Part shown: one piece after another, positions 51,520 to 60,519 of the stretch | Numbering within the stretch: position 1 is the first letter of the stretch | Layout of the letters: every line of letters begins with the position of its first letter | Program-made: the position numbers and the translations under genes | Source of the DNA: Kitasatospora indigofera | GTDB lineage: Bacteria > Actinomycetota > Actinomycetes > Streptomycetales > Streptomycetaceae | Assembly (NCBI RefSeq): GCF_014655955.1 | Contig: NZ_BNBO01000019.1 | Span: forward strand, 57,391 to 121,390 | Direction of reading: 5' to 3' | DNA length: 64,000 nt | Notes under the pieces: generated by a model | What the model was told of the DNA's origin: nothing | The model's input: only the letters and a program-made list of their open reading frames with translations | Database searches by the model: none

Positions 51520-51524
51520 ACGCG

Positions 51525-54500
51525 ATGAGCACGGCAGCAACCGGCACCCCCGCCGGCCCGGGCACCACCGGGCCGGCGGGCGACGCCCGGCACACCGTCG
51601 AGACCGAGGCGGCCCGGCTGGCCTCCTCCGGCGTCGACCGCCCCGGCCCCTACCTGATCGGCGTCCGGCACCACGCGCCGTCGGTCGCCGCCGTGGTGCC
51701 CGCCCTGTTGGACGCGGCCCGGCCGGACGTCCTGCTGGTCGAGCTGCCGAGCGAGTTCCAGCCCTGGCTGGCCTGGCTGGCCGACGAGGGCACCAGGGCC
51801 CCCGTCGCGCTGGCCGCCGCGCCGGCCGGCGGAGCGGAGGACGGCGCCGGGCCGGCCTTCTACCCCTTCGCGGACTTCTCCCCGGAGCTGGCCGCCCTGC
51901 GCTGGGCGGCCCGCAACGGGGTCGAGGCCGTCGCCTGCGACCTGCCCCTCGGCCACCGCGAGGAGTACCGCCGCCAGGCCGGGCCGGCCGGCGGGCCCGG
52001 TGTGGCCGACGCCCTGCGCGCCCGGCTGACCGGGCGCCCCGACGAGGACCTCTGGGACCGCCTGGTGGAGACCGCCGCGCCGGGCTCCACCCCCGAGGCG
52101 GTCCGCCGGGCCGCGCTGCTGGTCGGCTGGGCCCTGCGCCGGGACGCCGAGGGCGACGGCAGGGCGCCGGGCCCCGGCGTCGACCCGTACGACCTGCGGC
52201 GCGAGGAGTGGATGCGGGAGCGGATCGCCGAGGCCGCCGCCGGCGGGCGCCGGGTGGCGGCCGTGATCGGCGCCTTCCACGCGCCCGCGCTGCTCGCCCC
52301 GGAGCGGGCCGCGCCCGGTGCCGTACCGGACGGGCCGGAGCCCGTCCGTCCGGTGCCGGACGAGTCCGTGCGGGACGAGCCGGTACGGGACGAGTCGGTG
52401 CCGGACGTGCCGGTTCGGGAGGAGTCCGTGCGGGACGAGCCGGGGGCGGGCGCCCGCGCCGGGTCCGCCGGCGCCGGGCACGTCGTCTCGCTGATCCCGT
52501 ACACCTACCCGCTGCTCGACGCCCGGTCCGGCTACCCGGCCGGCATCCGCGACCCCGAGTGGCAGCACGCCGTGCTCGACGCGGGCGGCGACCCGGACCG
52601 GCTGGCGGACGCCCTCACCCTGGCCGCCGTCCGGATCTGCGAGGCCCTGCGCGGCCAGGACCACCCCGCCGGGCCCGCCGACGGCCGCGAGATCGTCCGC
52701 CTCGCGGGGGACCTCGCCCGGCTGCGCGGCCTGCCCGGCCCCGGCCGGGGCGAACTCGTCGAGGCCGTCCAGACCGTCCTGGCCCAGGGCGAACCGCTCG
52801 GCCGGGGCCGCGCCGTCGCCGCCGCCCTGGAGCAGGTGCTGGTCGGCAGCCGCACCGGCCGCCCCACCCCGGGCGCGCCCCGCAGCGGCCTGGCCCCCGC
52901 CGTCGAGGCCCTGCTCGCCGAACTCGGCCTGCCGGGGCCCGCCGACGGCGCGGATGCCCCCGCCGGGGCCCGGGCCGGCACTCCGAGGGGCACCGGCACC
53001 CGGGCCGACGACGGGACGGGACCGCGCGAGCTGCGGCTCGACCCGCTGCGCTCCGCCCTCGACCGCCGCCGCGAACTGCTGCTGCGCCGCCTGGAGGCCT
53101 GCGGCGTCCCCTACGGCGAGAGCGTCGCGACCGCCGGGGCCGGCGGGCTGGAGGCCCTCGGCACCCGCTGGCGGGTGCACTGGACGCCGGCCGTCGCCGC
53201 GATGCTCACCGTCGCCGGGATGCGCGGCGTCACCCCGGCCCAGGCCGCCGAGGGCGCCCTGCGTGAGCGGCTCCGCCGGGAGGCCGAGGGCGACGGGACG
53301 ACCGCCGCCCAGGCCGTCCAGGGCCTCGCCGACGCGGCCGCCTGCGGGCTGCCCGCGCTGGCCGACAGCCGGCTCGCCCAGCTCGCCGACCTGCTGCCCG
53401 CCACCGGCACCCTGCCCGAACTCCTGGCGGGGCTCGCCCTGCTGGACCGGCTGGCCGCCGGGCACATCGCCGGCCTGGAGCCGGCCGACGACCGCACCCG
53501 GGCCGTCGCCGACGTCGCCGAACTGCTGACCGTCGCCGCCGTTCGCCAGCTCGAGGGCCTGGGCGGCTCCGACGACCCGGCCGACGCCCGGGCCCTGCTC
53601 GAACTGGCCCGCCGGGCCGACGAGTCCGGCGGGGTCCGGCTCGCCCACACGATCGCCCGGCTGGCCACCGACGGCACGCCGCTCGTCCGCGGCGCCGCCG
53701 GGGCCGTCCAGGTCCTGCTCGGGCAGCGGACGCCCGCCGCCTTCGGCGACCGGGTGGCCTCCTGGGTGGACGGCGCCACCGACCCGGACTCCCGGCGCAC
53801 CCTGGCCCGGGCGCTCACCGGCCTGCTCAGCGCGGCCGAGGGGCTGCTCAGCACCGCGCCGGGTGTCCTCGAACCGCTGCTGGAGCGGGTCACCGCGCTG
53901 CCGGACACCGCCTTCCTGGACCGCCTGCCCGCCCTGCGCGGCGGCTTCGACACCCTCAGCCCGGCGGCCCGCGACCGGCTGCTCGCCCTGGTCGAGGAAC
54001 GCCTCGGCGAACGCGTCGACGCGCTGCCCGACTCCCTCGACCCGGCGCTGCTCGCCGCCTGGACCAGGGCCGACCTCGCGGCCCGGCGGGCCCTGCAGGC
54101 CCGCGGCCTGCTCGCCGCCCCGGCCCCGGAGACAGCCGGGCCCCCGCGCGGGGTCGCCGCCGCGGTGCCCGCCACCACTCCGGTGCCCGTGACCACCCCG
54201 GTTCACGTCGTCACCTCCGTGCCGGCCGCCGGTTCCGTCCCCGCCGAGCTGGCGCCCGCCGACCGCTGGCGGCTGCTGCTCGGCCGTCCCGGCAGCCGGG
54301 GCCTGAGCGGGCGCTCCGCCCGGCTCGCCACCGCCCTCGACGAGCTGTACGGCACCGGCCGGGGCGAAGGCTCCGGCGCGGACGCCGCGCCCGGCCGGGG
54401 CGGCGGGCGGGAGGCCCCCTACCCGGGCGTGCGCGAGTGGTCCGAGGAACTGGCCGCGCTGTTCGGGGCCGGCATCCGCGAGGAGGTGCTGGCCGCCGCC

Positions 54501-55352
54501 GTCGAGCACGGCCGCACCGACGCCCTCGCCGCGATCGACCCCGACGCGGTCCGGCCCTCCGTCGACCTGCTGCGCACCGTCCTGGACCACGCCGGCGGCC
54601 TGCCGGAGGCCCGGCTCGCCGCCCTGCGCCCGCTGGTCCGGCGGCTGGTGGAGGAGCTGACCCGCGAGCTGGCGACCACCCTGCGCCCCGCGCTGACCGG
54701 GATCAGCGTCCCCCGTCCGAGCAGCCGCCCCGGCGGCGGGCTGGACCTGAACCGCACCATCCGGGCCAACCTCGCCACCGCCCGCCCGGGGCCGGACGGC
54801 GGCACGCTGATCGTCCCCGACCGGCCGGTGTTCCGGACCAAGGCCCGGAAGGCCTCGGACTGGCGGCTGATCCTGGTCGTCGACGTCTCCGGCTCGATGG
54901 AGGCGTCCACCGTCTGGGCGGCCCTGACCGCCTCGATCCTGGCCGGGGTGCCCTCGCTGAGCACCCACTTCGTGGCCTTCTCCACCGAGATCGTCGACCT
55001 GACCGAACGGGTGGACGACCCGCTCGGCCTGCTGCTGGAGGTCCGGGTCGGCGGTGGCACGCACATCGCGGCGGGCCTGCGCTACGCGCAGAGCCTGGTC
55101 ACCGTGCCCTCACGGACGCTGGTCGCGGTGATCAGCGACTTCGAGGAGGGCTACCCGTTGGGCGGCCTGCTGGCGCGGACCCGCGCCCTGGTCGGCGCCG
55201 GCTGCCACCTGCTGGGCTGCGCGGCCCTGGACGACGCCGGGCGCGCCCGGTACTCGAAGGCGGTGGCCGGGCAGCTGGTCGCGGCCGGCATGCCGGTGGC
55301 GGCGCTCAGCCCGCTGGAACTGGCCCGTTGGGTGGGGGAGAAGATCCGATGA
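51525..55352 (+). CDS. DUF5682-VWA fusion protein (YehM + YehP-like)
   Basis: 1275 residues, ATG 5 bp after the MoxR gene. Residues ~40-790 are DUF5682: GVRHHAPSVAAVVPALLDAARPDVLLVELPSEF and VIGAFHAPALL resemble the TIKI/ChaN-type fold, followed by long helical regions. An internal Val/Arg/Asp/Glu repeat (VRDE units, ~278-308) makes a flexible linker. The C-terminal ~165 residues are a VWA domain with an intact MIDAS: DVSGS at 1120-1124, a Thr in GGGTHIAAG and Asp in VISDFEEG. E. coli has DUF5682 (YehM) and VWA (YehP) as separate proteins; the fusion fixes their stoichiometry. The stop overlaps the next start (ATGA). Confidence 0.9.
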   Translation: MSTAATGTPAGPGTTGPAGDARHTVETEAARLASSGVDRPGPYLIGVRHHAPSVAAVVPALLDAARPDVLLVELPSEFQPWLAWLADEGTRAPVALAAAPAGGAEDGAGPAFYPFADFSPELAALRWAARNGVEAVACDLPLGHREEYRRQAGPAGGPGVADALRARLTGRPDEDLWDRLVETAAPGSTPEAVRRAALLVGWALRRDAEGDGRAPGPGVDPYDLRREEWMRERIAEAAAGGRRVAAVIGAFHAPALLAPERAAPGAVPDGPEPVRPVPDESVRDEPVRDESVPDVPVREESVRDEPGAGARAGSAGAGHVVSLIPYTYPLLDARSGYPAGIRDPEWQHAVLDAGGDPDRLADALTLAAVRICEALRGQDHPAGPADGREIVRLAGDLARLRGLPGPGRGELVEAVQTVLAQGEPLGRGRAVAAALEQVLVGSRTGRPTPGAPRSGLAPAVEALLAELGLPGPADGADAPAGARAGTPRGTGTRADDGTGPRELRLDPLRSALDRRRELLLRRLEACGVPYGESVATAGAGGLEALGTRWRVHWTPAVAAMLTVAGMRGVTPAQAAEGALRERLRREAEGDGTTAAQAVQGLADAAACGLPALADSRLAQLADLLPATGTLPELLAGLALLDRLAAGHIAGLEPADDRTRAVADVAELLTVAAVRQLEGLGGSDDPADARALLELARRADESGGVRLAHTIARLATDGTPLVRGAAGAVQVLLGQRTPAAFGDRVASWVDGATDPDSRRTLARALTGLLSAAEGLLSTAPGVLEPLLERVTALPDTAFLDRLPALRGGFDTLSPAARDRLLALVEERLGERVDALPDSLDPALLAAWTRADLAARRALQARGLLAAPAPETAGPPRGVAAAVPATTPVPVTTPVHVVTSVPAAGSVPAELAPADRWRLLLGRPGSRGLSGRSARLATALDELYGTGRGEGSGADAAPGRGGGREAPYPGVREWSEELAALFGAGIREEVLAAAVEHGRTDALAAIDPDAVRPSVDLLRTVLDHAGGLPEARLAALRPLVRRLVEELTRELATTLRPALTGISVPRPSSRPGGGLDLNRTIRANLATARPGPDGGTLIVPDRPVFRTKARKASDWRLILVVDVSGSMEASTVWAALTASILAGVPSLSTHFVAFSTEIVDLTERVDDPLGLLLEVRVGGGTHIAAGLRYAQSLVTVPSRTLVAVISDFEEGYPLGGLLARTRALVGAGCHLLGCAALDDAGRARYSKAVAGQLVAAGMPVAALSPLELARWVGEKIR

Positions 55353-57511
55353 GTCCGAACACCGAGCAGAACACCGAGCAGAACACGGCGGGCCTGGGCG
55401 GGGCGGCCCTGCCGGCGGTCCGGCCGGAGGTGGTCGCCGAGATGGTGGCCGCCCTGTCGCCCCGGCTGCAGAAGCGCCTGGACGGCGCCGCCGCGAAGCT
55501 GGCCGGCCGTCCGGTGAGCAGGGAGGGGGACGACTGGCGGATCGACGTCGACGAGGACGTCCGGCTCGTCCTGCACGCCCCCGGCGGCGTCATCCGGACG
55601 GCGGCCGACGTCCGCTGCGGCTGCCTGCTGGCCCCCGCCTGCCTGCACCGGGCGGCGGCGGTCACCGCGGCCCCGCTTGCCGATCCGGCCACCGAGGAGC
55701 CCGAGCCGTCCGAGCCGTCCGAGCCGTCCGGGGCGGGGGAGCCCGGGGCGTCCGAGCGCCAATCGTCCGGGTCCGGGTCCGGGACGCCCGGGACGGAGGC
55801 CGGGACGGCCGCCGGGCACCCGGCGACCGGCCGGCCGGCCGAGGAGCCGGTGTCCGCGTCCCCGACCCCCGCGCCCCTCACCCCCGCCGAGGCCGCCGCC
55901 GCCGAGCGGCTGCACGCCTCGGCGGCGGCCGCGCTGGCCGCCGGGGTGAGCGGCGCCGGCGGCGTGCTCCAGGCCGAGCTGCTGCGGGCCGCCCACCAGG
56001 CCCGGCTGAGCGGCCTGCACCGGCCCGCCGCCGCGGCCGTCGCGGTGGCGACCAGGCTGCGCGCCGCCCGTACCGGTGAGCCGGACCACCGGCTCGCCGA
56101 CCTGACCGCGGCGCTGCGCGAGCTGCTGGACCTCGCCACCGCCCTCTGCTCACCGGCCGCCGGGGCCCTCGCCCCCGCCGCCCTGGCCGGGCTGCGCGGC
56201 ACCGCCCGCCAGGCGTACCAGGAGGCCGGCGGCCTGCGCCTGTACGGGCTGTTCGCCGAACCGGTGCTGACGGCCACCCACGCGGGGGTGCTCAGCTGGG
56301 CGGTGGACGCGTCCGGGCGGCTCAGCACCGTCGCGGAGATCACCCCGCACACCGATGCGGCCACCGCCGCCCCGCAGGCCCTGGCGGCCGGGGGCCGCGC
56401 GGTGCGGCTGGGCGACACCATGCTCAGCCACCGCGAGTTCACCCGGGCCGGCCTCTCGGTGCAGGGCGCCACCCGCTCGGCCTCGGGCCGGCTCGGTGCC
56501 GGGGCCAAGGTCCGCGCGGTGCGGGCCGCCGGGGCCGGCTGGACGGACGAGCCGCTCGCCCGGCTCTGGGCGGAGCCGCTCAAGGCCCAGATCGCCCGGG
56601 CACTGGCCTGGGGGGCCCTGCCCTACGACAGCCGGCCGGCCGGAGGCGACCTGCTCTTCCTGGACGTCACGCTGGCGGGCACCGCCGCCCATGGGGACAC
56701 GGCCGCCCCGCAGGTGATGGCCCGCTGCGAGGGGCTGACGGTGGCCCTGCGGCCGGCGCACGACCACCCCGGCCTGGCCCACCGCGCCAACCTCGCGCTG
56801 CTGGCCGGCCGCCCGGGCCTGCGGCTGCGGGTGATCGGGCGGCTGGAGCGGGCCGCCCGGCCGGAGCTGCGGCTGCTCGCGGTGGGCCCGGCCGCCCCGG
56901 CGCACCCGTCCGGCGGGGACGTGACGCAGAGCGGGCACGCGGTACAGAGCGGGCACGAGGTACAGAGCGGGGACGTCACGCAGAGCGGGGACGTCACGCT
57001 CGCGCTCGCCGCCGACCGCGCCGGCCGGGTCAACCTCGGCCTGGAGCGTCTGCAGCGCGCCGACCTCCCGGCCGGGGCCGTCCCGGACGACGGTCCGGCC
57101 GCCGTCCCGGGCCCGCTCCCGGCCTCGCTCCCGGAGCTGCTCCTGGACCTCCCCGGGCCGTCCGGCACCGGCGCCACCGCGGTCGAGGCCCCGGTGCACC
57201 TGCTGACCCGCCGGGTCGAGCAGGCCGTCACCGGCGGTCGCCGCGCCCTCGGGCCGGCCGCCTCGGGCGTCGCCCGGGACTCCGCCGCCGGTGAGGGGCG
57301 CCACCTGCGGGCGGCCGGGCTGGCCACGGCGGCCCAGTTGCTGGACGGCCTGCGGGAGAGCGCCACCGACCAGGGGCGGGACGTCTTCGGGCGGATCGTC
57401 GGCGACGACCACCGCGCGTTCACGGCCGCCTGGCTCGCGGCCTCCTGCTACGGGGAGGAGCTGGCCACCGCCCTGTGCGCGGCGGCCTGGTCGCCGCCGG
57501 ACGGTCGCTGA
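55349..57511 (+). CDS. SWIM zinc-finger protein (YehQ-like)
   Basis: 720 residues, ATG overlapping the upstream stop. A SWIM finger C-x-C-x5-C-x-H is at residues 90-100 (CGCLLAPACLH). An acidic/Pro-rich linker (~111-185) leads to a mostly helical body (~190-710) with an Ala-rich start. Two imperfect repeat tracts lie in it: PSEPSEPSG in the linker and SGH/SGD-VTQ units at ~528-550. SWIM domains bind DNA or proteins and occur in recombination factors such as Sws1-type proteins and in bacterial SWI2/SNF2 proteins. It is the last gene of the operon. Confidence 0.88.
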   Translation: MSPNTEQNTEQNTAGLGGAALPAVRPEVVAEMVAALSPRLQKRLDGAAAKLAGRPVSREGDDWRIDVDEDVRLVLHAPGGVIRTAADVRCGCLLAPACLHRAAAVTAAPLADPATEEPEPSEPSEPSGAGEPGASERQSSGSGSGTPGTEAGTAAGHPATGRPAEEPVSASPTPAPLTPAEAAAAERLHASAAAALAAGVSGAGGVLQAELLRAAHQARLSGLHRPAAAAVAVATRLRAARTGEPDHRLADLTAALRELLDLATALCSPAAGALAPAALAGLRGTARQAYQEAGGLRLYGLFAEPVLTATHAGVLSWAVDASGRLSTVAEITPHTDAATAAPQALAAGGRAVRLGDTMLSHREFTRAGLSVQGATRSASGRLGAGAKVRAVRAAGAGWTDEPLARLWAEPLKAQIARALAWGALPYDSRPAGGDLLFLDVTLAGTAAHGDTAAPQVMARCEGLTVALRPAHDHPGLAHRANLALLAGRPGLRLRVIGRLERAARPELRLLAVGPAAPAHPSGGDVTQSGHAVQSGHEVQSGDVTQSGDVTLALAADRAGRVNLGLERLQRADLPAGAVPDDGPAAVPGPLPASLPELLLDLPGPSGTGATAVEAPVHLLTRRVEQAVTGGRRALGPAASGVARDSAAGEGRHLRAAGLATAAQLLDGLRESATDQGRDVFGRIVGDDHRAFTAAWLAASCYGEELATALCAAAWSPPDGR

Positions 57512-57670
57512 GCGGCACCCCGGCCGGGCCCGGGCGGGCAGACCCCCGTCCGGTGCCCGGCAACGTCCCGGCCCCGCCTCGCAGGCCCTGGCCCGCCGCC
57601 CGGCCCGCAGGGCCTGGCCTGCCGCCCCCGGCCTGCCGCCCCCGGCCTGCCCGCACCGGGCGCGCCGGCG

Positions 57671-58642
57671 TCACGGGATCAGGACGAGCTTGCCCGTGAC
57701 GGCCCGCCCGGCGCTGATCCGGTGCGCCTGCCCGGCCTCCGCCAGCGGCAGGGTCAGGCCCACGTGGACCCGCAGCGCCCCGGCCTCGACCAGTTCGCGC
57801 AGTCCCGCGAGGTCCTCCGCGGACTGGTGCACGACGACCGGCTCGAACCGCACGCCCGACGCCTGCGCCTCCTCCGGCGTCAGCCCCGGGTCGTGGTCGA
57901 TGGCGCTGACGATCAGCCCGCCCGGCCGCAGCACCGCCACCGAGCGCCGTGCGTTCTCGCCGCCGACCAGGTCGAACACCACGTCCACCGGCTCGACCGC
58001 CTCGGCGAAGTCGGCCAGGGTGTAGTCGATCAGCTCGTCCGCGCCGAGCTTCTTCAGGATGGTGTGCTTCTCCGCCCGGGCCGTCCCGATGACGTACGCG
58101 CCGCGCGCCTTGGCGATCTGGACGGCGAGGTGGCCGACGCCGCCGGAGGCCGCGTGGATCAGCACCCGCTGCCCCGCCCGGAGCCCGGCGATCCGGACCA
58201 GCGCCTGGTAGGCGGTCAGCCCCGAGAGCGGGAGCGCGCCGGCCTCGATCACCGGCAGCGCCGCCGGCCGGTGGGCGAACTGTTCGGCGGGGGCGGCGAC
58301 GTACTCGGCGTAGGCGTTGCCGGCCTGCGGGAAGCGCGGCATGCCGAACACCTCGTCACCGGCCGCGAAGCCGGTGACGCCCTCCCCGACGACTTCGACG
58401 GTGCCGGCGACGTCCCAGCCGAGCGAGAAGGGCGGCTCGCCCAGGAGAGGGAAGTACCCGGCCCGGACGGCCAGGTCGACCGGGTTGACGCCCGCCGCGT
58501 GCACCTTGACCAGGATCTCGCCCGGTGCGGCCACCGGGCGTGCGGTGCTGACCCGCTCCAGCACCTCGGGGCCGCCGAGGCTCTGCTGGACGATGGCGTT
58601 CATCTGCGGGACGGCGGGCTGGCTGGGCGTCTGGACCGACAT
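57671..58642 (-). CDS. NADP-dependent zinc-free quinone oxidoreductase (MDR superfamily)
   Basis: 323 residues from ATG 58642 (AGAGG upstream). Medium-chain dehydrogenase/reductase fold without zinc ligands: PGEILVKVHAAGVNPVDLAVRAG, GWDVAGTVEVVGEGVTGFAAGDEVFG, and the nucleotide motif HAASGGVGHLAVQIAKARGAYVIGTA. It reduces quinones or enones with NADPH. It is divergent from an HxlR regulator 99 bp away. HxlR proteins often answer reactive electrophiles, so the pair is probably a small stress-response unit. Preceding bases 57512-57670 hold three copies of a GCCCCCGGCCT-like unit and no gene. Confidence 0.92.
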   Translation of the reverse strand: MSVQTPSQPAVPQMNAIVQQSLGGPEVLERVSTARPVAAPGEILVKVHAAGVNPVDLAVRAGYFPLLGEPPFSLGWDVAGTVEVVGEGVTGFAAGDEVFGMPRFPQAGNAYAEYVAAPAEQFAHRPAALPVIEAGALPLSGLTAYQALVRIAGLRAGQRVLIHAASGGVGHLAVQIAKARGAYVIGTARAEKHTILKKLGADELIDYTLADFAEAVEPVDVVFDLVGGENARRSVAVLRPGGLIVSAIDHDPGLTPEEAQASGVRFEPVVVHQSAEDLAGLRELVEAGALRVHVGLTLPLAEAGQAHRISAGRAVTGKLVLIP

Positions 58643-58704
58643 GGGAGGACCTCTTCCAGGGTGGTGACCGGCTGTGACCACCATCCTGCTGGAGTCGGTA
58701 TCCC

Positions 58705-58750
58705 TTGTGAAGAAGGCACCTTGACGGTATATAGGTACCCTATGGATACC
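58705..58750 (+). promoter_or_regulatory. leaderless promoter and operator-like repeat for the HxlR gene
   Basis: TTGTGA (58705-58710), 17 bp, TATATA (58728-58733): a good vegetative-type promoter. Transcription would start at about 58740-58742, on the A of the ATG at 58742, and no Shine-Dalgarno is present. Imperfect symmetry GGTAT...ATACC (58726-58750) spans the -10 and the start codon and could be the HxlR operator. Confidence 0.65.
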
Positions 58751-59155
58751 ACTTCTGAACTGGTAGGACAGCGAGTCGCCGATGTCTACCTGCGCGAATG
58801 CGCGTCACGCTCGGTACTCCAGCTGCTCGCCAACAAGTGGACCTTCCTGGTCCTCGGCGCACTGGCGGACGGGCCGCAGCGCTTCGGCGTCCTGCTGCGG
58901 CGCGCGGACGGCATCACCCAGAAGAGCCTGACCCAGACCCTGCGCGGGCTGGAGCGCGACGGGCTGCTGTCCCGGACGGTCTACCCCACCATCCCGCCCC
59001 GGGTCGAGTACGAGCTGACCGACCTCGGCCGCAGCGTCGGCGGGCTGATCGGCCAGATCAACGTCTGGGCCGAGGCCAACCTGTCGTCCGTGGTCGCGGC
59101 CCGCGAGGAGTACGACGAGCACGTCGGGGAGGAGCCCCGGCCGGTCACCCGCTGA
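58742..59155 (+). CDS. HxlR-family transcriptional regulator
   Basis: 137 residues. The winged-helix HxlR domain covers residues ~18-110: CASRSVLQLLANKWTFLVLGALADGPQRFGVLLRR, KSLTQTLRGLERDGLLSRTVYPTIPPRVEYELTDLG. The N-terminal Cys19 just before the domain is where redox-sensing members carry their reactive thiol. Probably controls the divergent quinone oxidoreductase and itself. Likely translated from a leaderless mRNA. Confidence 0.93.
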   Translation: MDTTSELVGQRVADVYLRECASRSVLQLLANKWTFLVLGALADGPQRFGVLLRRADGITQKSLTQTLRGLERDGLLSRTVYPTIPPRVEYELTDLGRSVGGLIGQINVWAEANLSSVVAAREEYDEHVGEEPRPVTR

Positions 59156-59199
59156 CCGCAGGTCGGCCGGCGCCGCTGCCCGCTCGGGCCGCTGTCCCG

Positions 59200-60270
59200 T
59201 CAGGCCTGCGGCCCGGTCAGCGCCAGCAGTTCGGCGAGCGCGGCGTCCTCGGTCATCGGCCGGGGCGCCGCCTTCATCAGCAGGGCCGACACCGGGTCGA
59301 ACACCCCGGAGATCCCGCGCTCCAGCGCCAGGCGGCAGTACCGGACGGCGTCCAGCACGTTGCCGGCCGCGCTCGGCGAGTCGTCCACCGTCATCCGCAG
59401 CTCGATCTCCAGCGGCGTGCCGCCGAAGGCCGAGCCCTCCAGCCTGATGAAGGCGACCTTGCGGTCCTCCAGGAAGGGGATGTACTCCGCGCCGACGTGC
59501 ACGGCGGCGGCCGGGAGCGCGCCGCCCTCCGTCCCGCCCGCCATGCCCTGGGCCTTGGTGGCCTGCTTGCTCCGCAGCCGTTCAGGGTCCTGCATGTTCA
59601 GGAAGTCCATGTTGCCGCCGTTGTTGAGCTGGTACGTGCTCCGAAGGCGCACCCCGTTGCGGGCCAGCGTGTCCAGCAGGGCGTGATGGACCAGGGTCGA
59701 GCCGAACTGGCTCTTCAGGTCGTCGCCGACCAGCGGCAGGCCCGCCTGCCGGAAGCGCTCGGCCCACCGCGGCGAGCGGGCCACCACCGAGGGCATGCAG
59801 TTCACGAAGGCGCAGCCGGCCAGCAAGGCCGCCTCCGCGTACAGCTCGGTGGCCCGCGGGCTGCCCACCGGCAGGAAGTTGACCAGCACCGCCGTCCCGG
59901 TGGCGCGCAGCCGCTCGGCGATCTCCTCGACGCCCGCCGAGCCCCGGGCGTCGATCCGGCCCGCCGTGGTGTGCCCCACGCCGTCGCCGAGGAAGCCCTC
60001 GGTGACCGGCACGCCGAGCGGCGGCACGTCGGCGAAGCGGCGCGCGTTGTTCGGCGCGGCCCAGATCGCCTCGGAGAGATCGCGCCCGGTCTTCCCGGAG
60101 TTGACGTCGAAGGCCGAGGTGAACCGCACGTCGGCGACGGAGTACCCGGCGCAGACCGGGTTCGGCAGCCCGGCCGGGTCCGCGCCCTCGGCGCCGTAGA
60201 AGGCGACCCCCTGCACCAGCGAGGAGGCGCAGTTCCCGACCCCGACGATGCCCACGTTCACAGTGCCCAC
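59200..60270 (-). CDS. ino1: myo-inositol-1-phosphate synthase
   Basis: 356 residues from a GTG at 60270, giving an N-terminus V(M)GTVNVGIVGVGNCASSLVQG that aligns with actinobacterial Ino1. Motifs: the NAD Rossmann GIVGVGNCASS, FDVNSGKTGRDL, DDLKSQFGSTLVHH and YQLNNGGNMDFLNM with catalytic lysines in SKQATK and the MKAAP tail region. It converts glucose-6-phosphate to inositol-3-phosphate, feeding mycothiol and phosphatidylinositol. A GGGGGA precedes the start. Convergent with the HxlR gene. Confidence 0.94.
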   Translation of the reverse strand: MGTVNVGIVGVGNCASSLVQGVAFYGAEGADPAGLPNPVCAGYSVADVRFTSAFDVNSGKTGRDLSEAIWAAPNNARRFADVPPLGVPVTEGFLGDGVGHTTAGRIDARGSAGVEEIAERLRATGTAVLVNFLPVGSPRATELYAEAALLAGCAFVNCMPSVVARSPRWAERFRQAGLPLVGDDLKSQFGSTLVHHALLDTLARNGVRLRSTYQLNNGGNMDFLNMQDPERLRSKQATKAQGMAGGTEGGALPAAAVHVGAEYIPFLEDRKVAFIRLEGSAFGGTPLEIELRMTVDDSPSAAGNVLDAVRYCRLALERGISGVFDPVSALLMKAAPRPMTEDAALAELLALTGPQA

Positions 60271-60519
60271 TGGATCCCCCGTGCGTCGCTCCGGCAGCCC
60301 GGGCGGCCGCCGGTCAAGATCATCGAACCTACCCGGCCCCCTGTCAGGTCCCCGTAAGCAGGGGCCCGGGCCCGGCCCCGCCCGGTGCGCCGCCACCGGC
60401 CCCGGTCCGGACCGATCGGGTGAACGGCGGCGCCCCGGTCCGGCGGTCGGCCCGGTGGCCGTCCGGGCAGGTGGTAGGGATGGGCCCCAGGAAGACCACC
60501 GTCCCTGGAGCGGCCCGGT

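Noticed and set aside
51429..55064. Minus-strand open frame of 1211 codons opposite the DUF5682-VWA gene
   Set aside because: Same antisense artefact; the + strand encodes an intact MIDAS and DUF5682 motifs.
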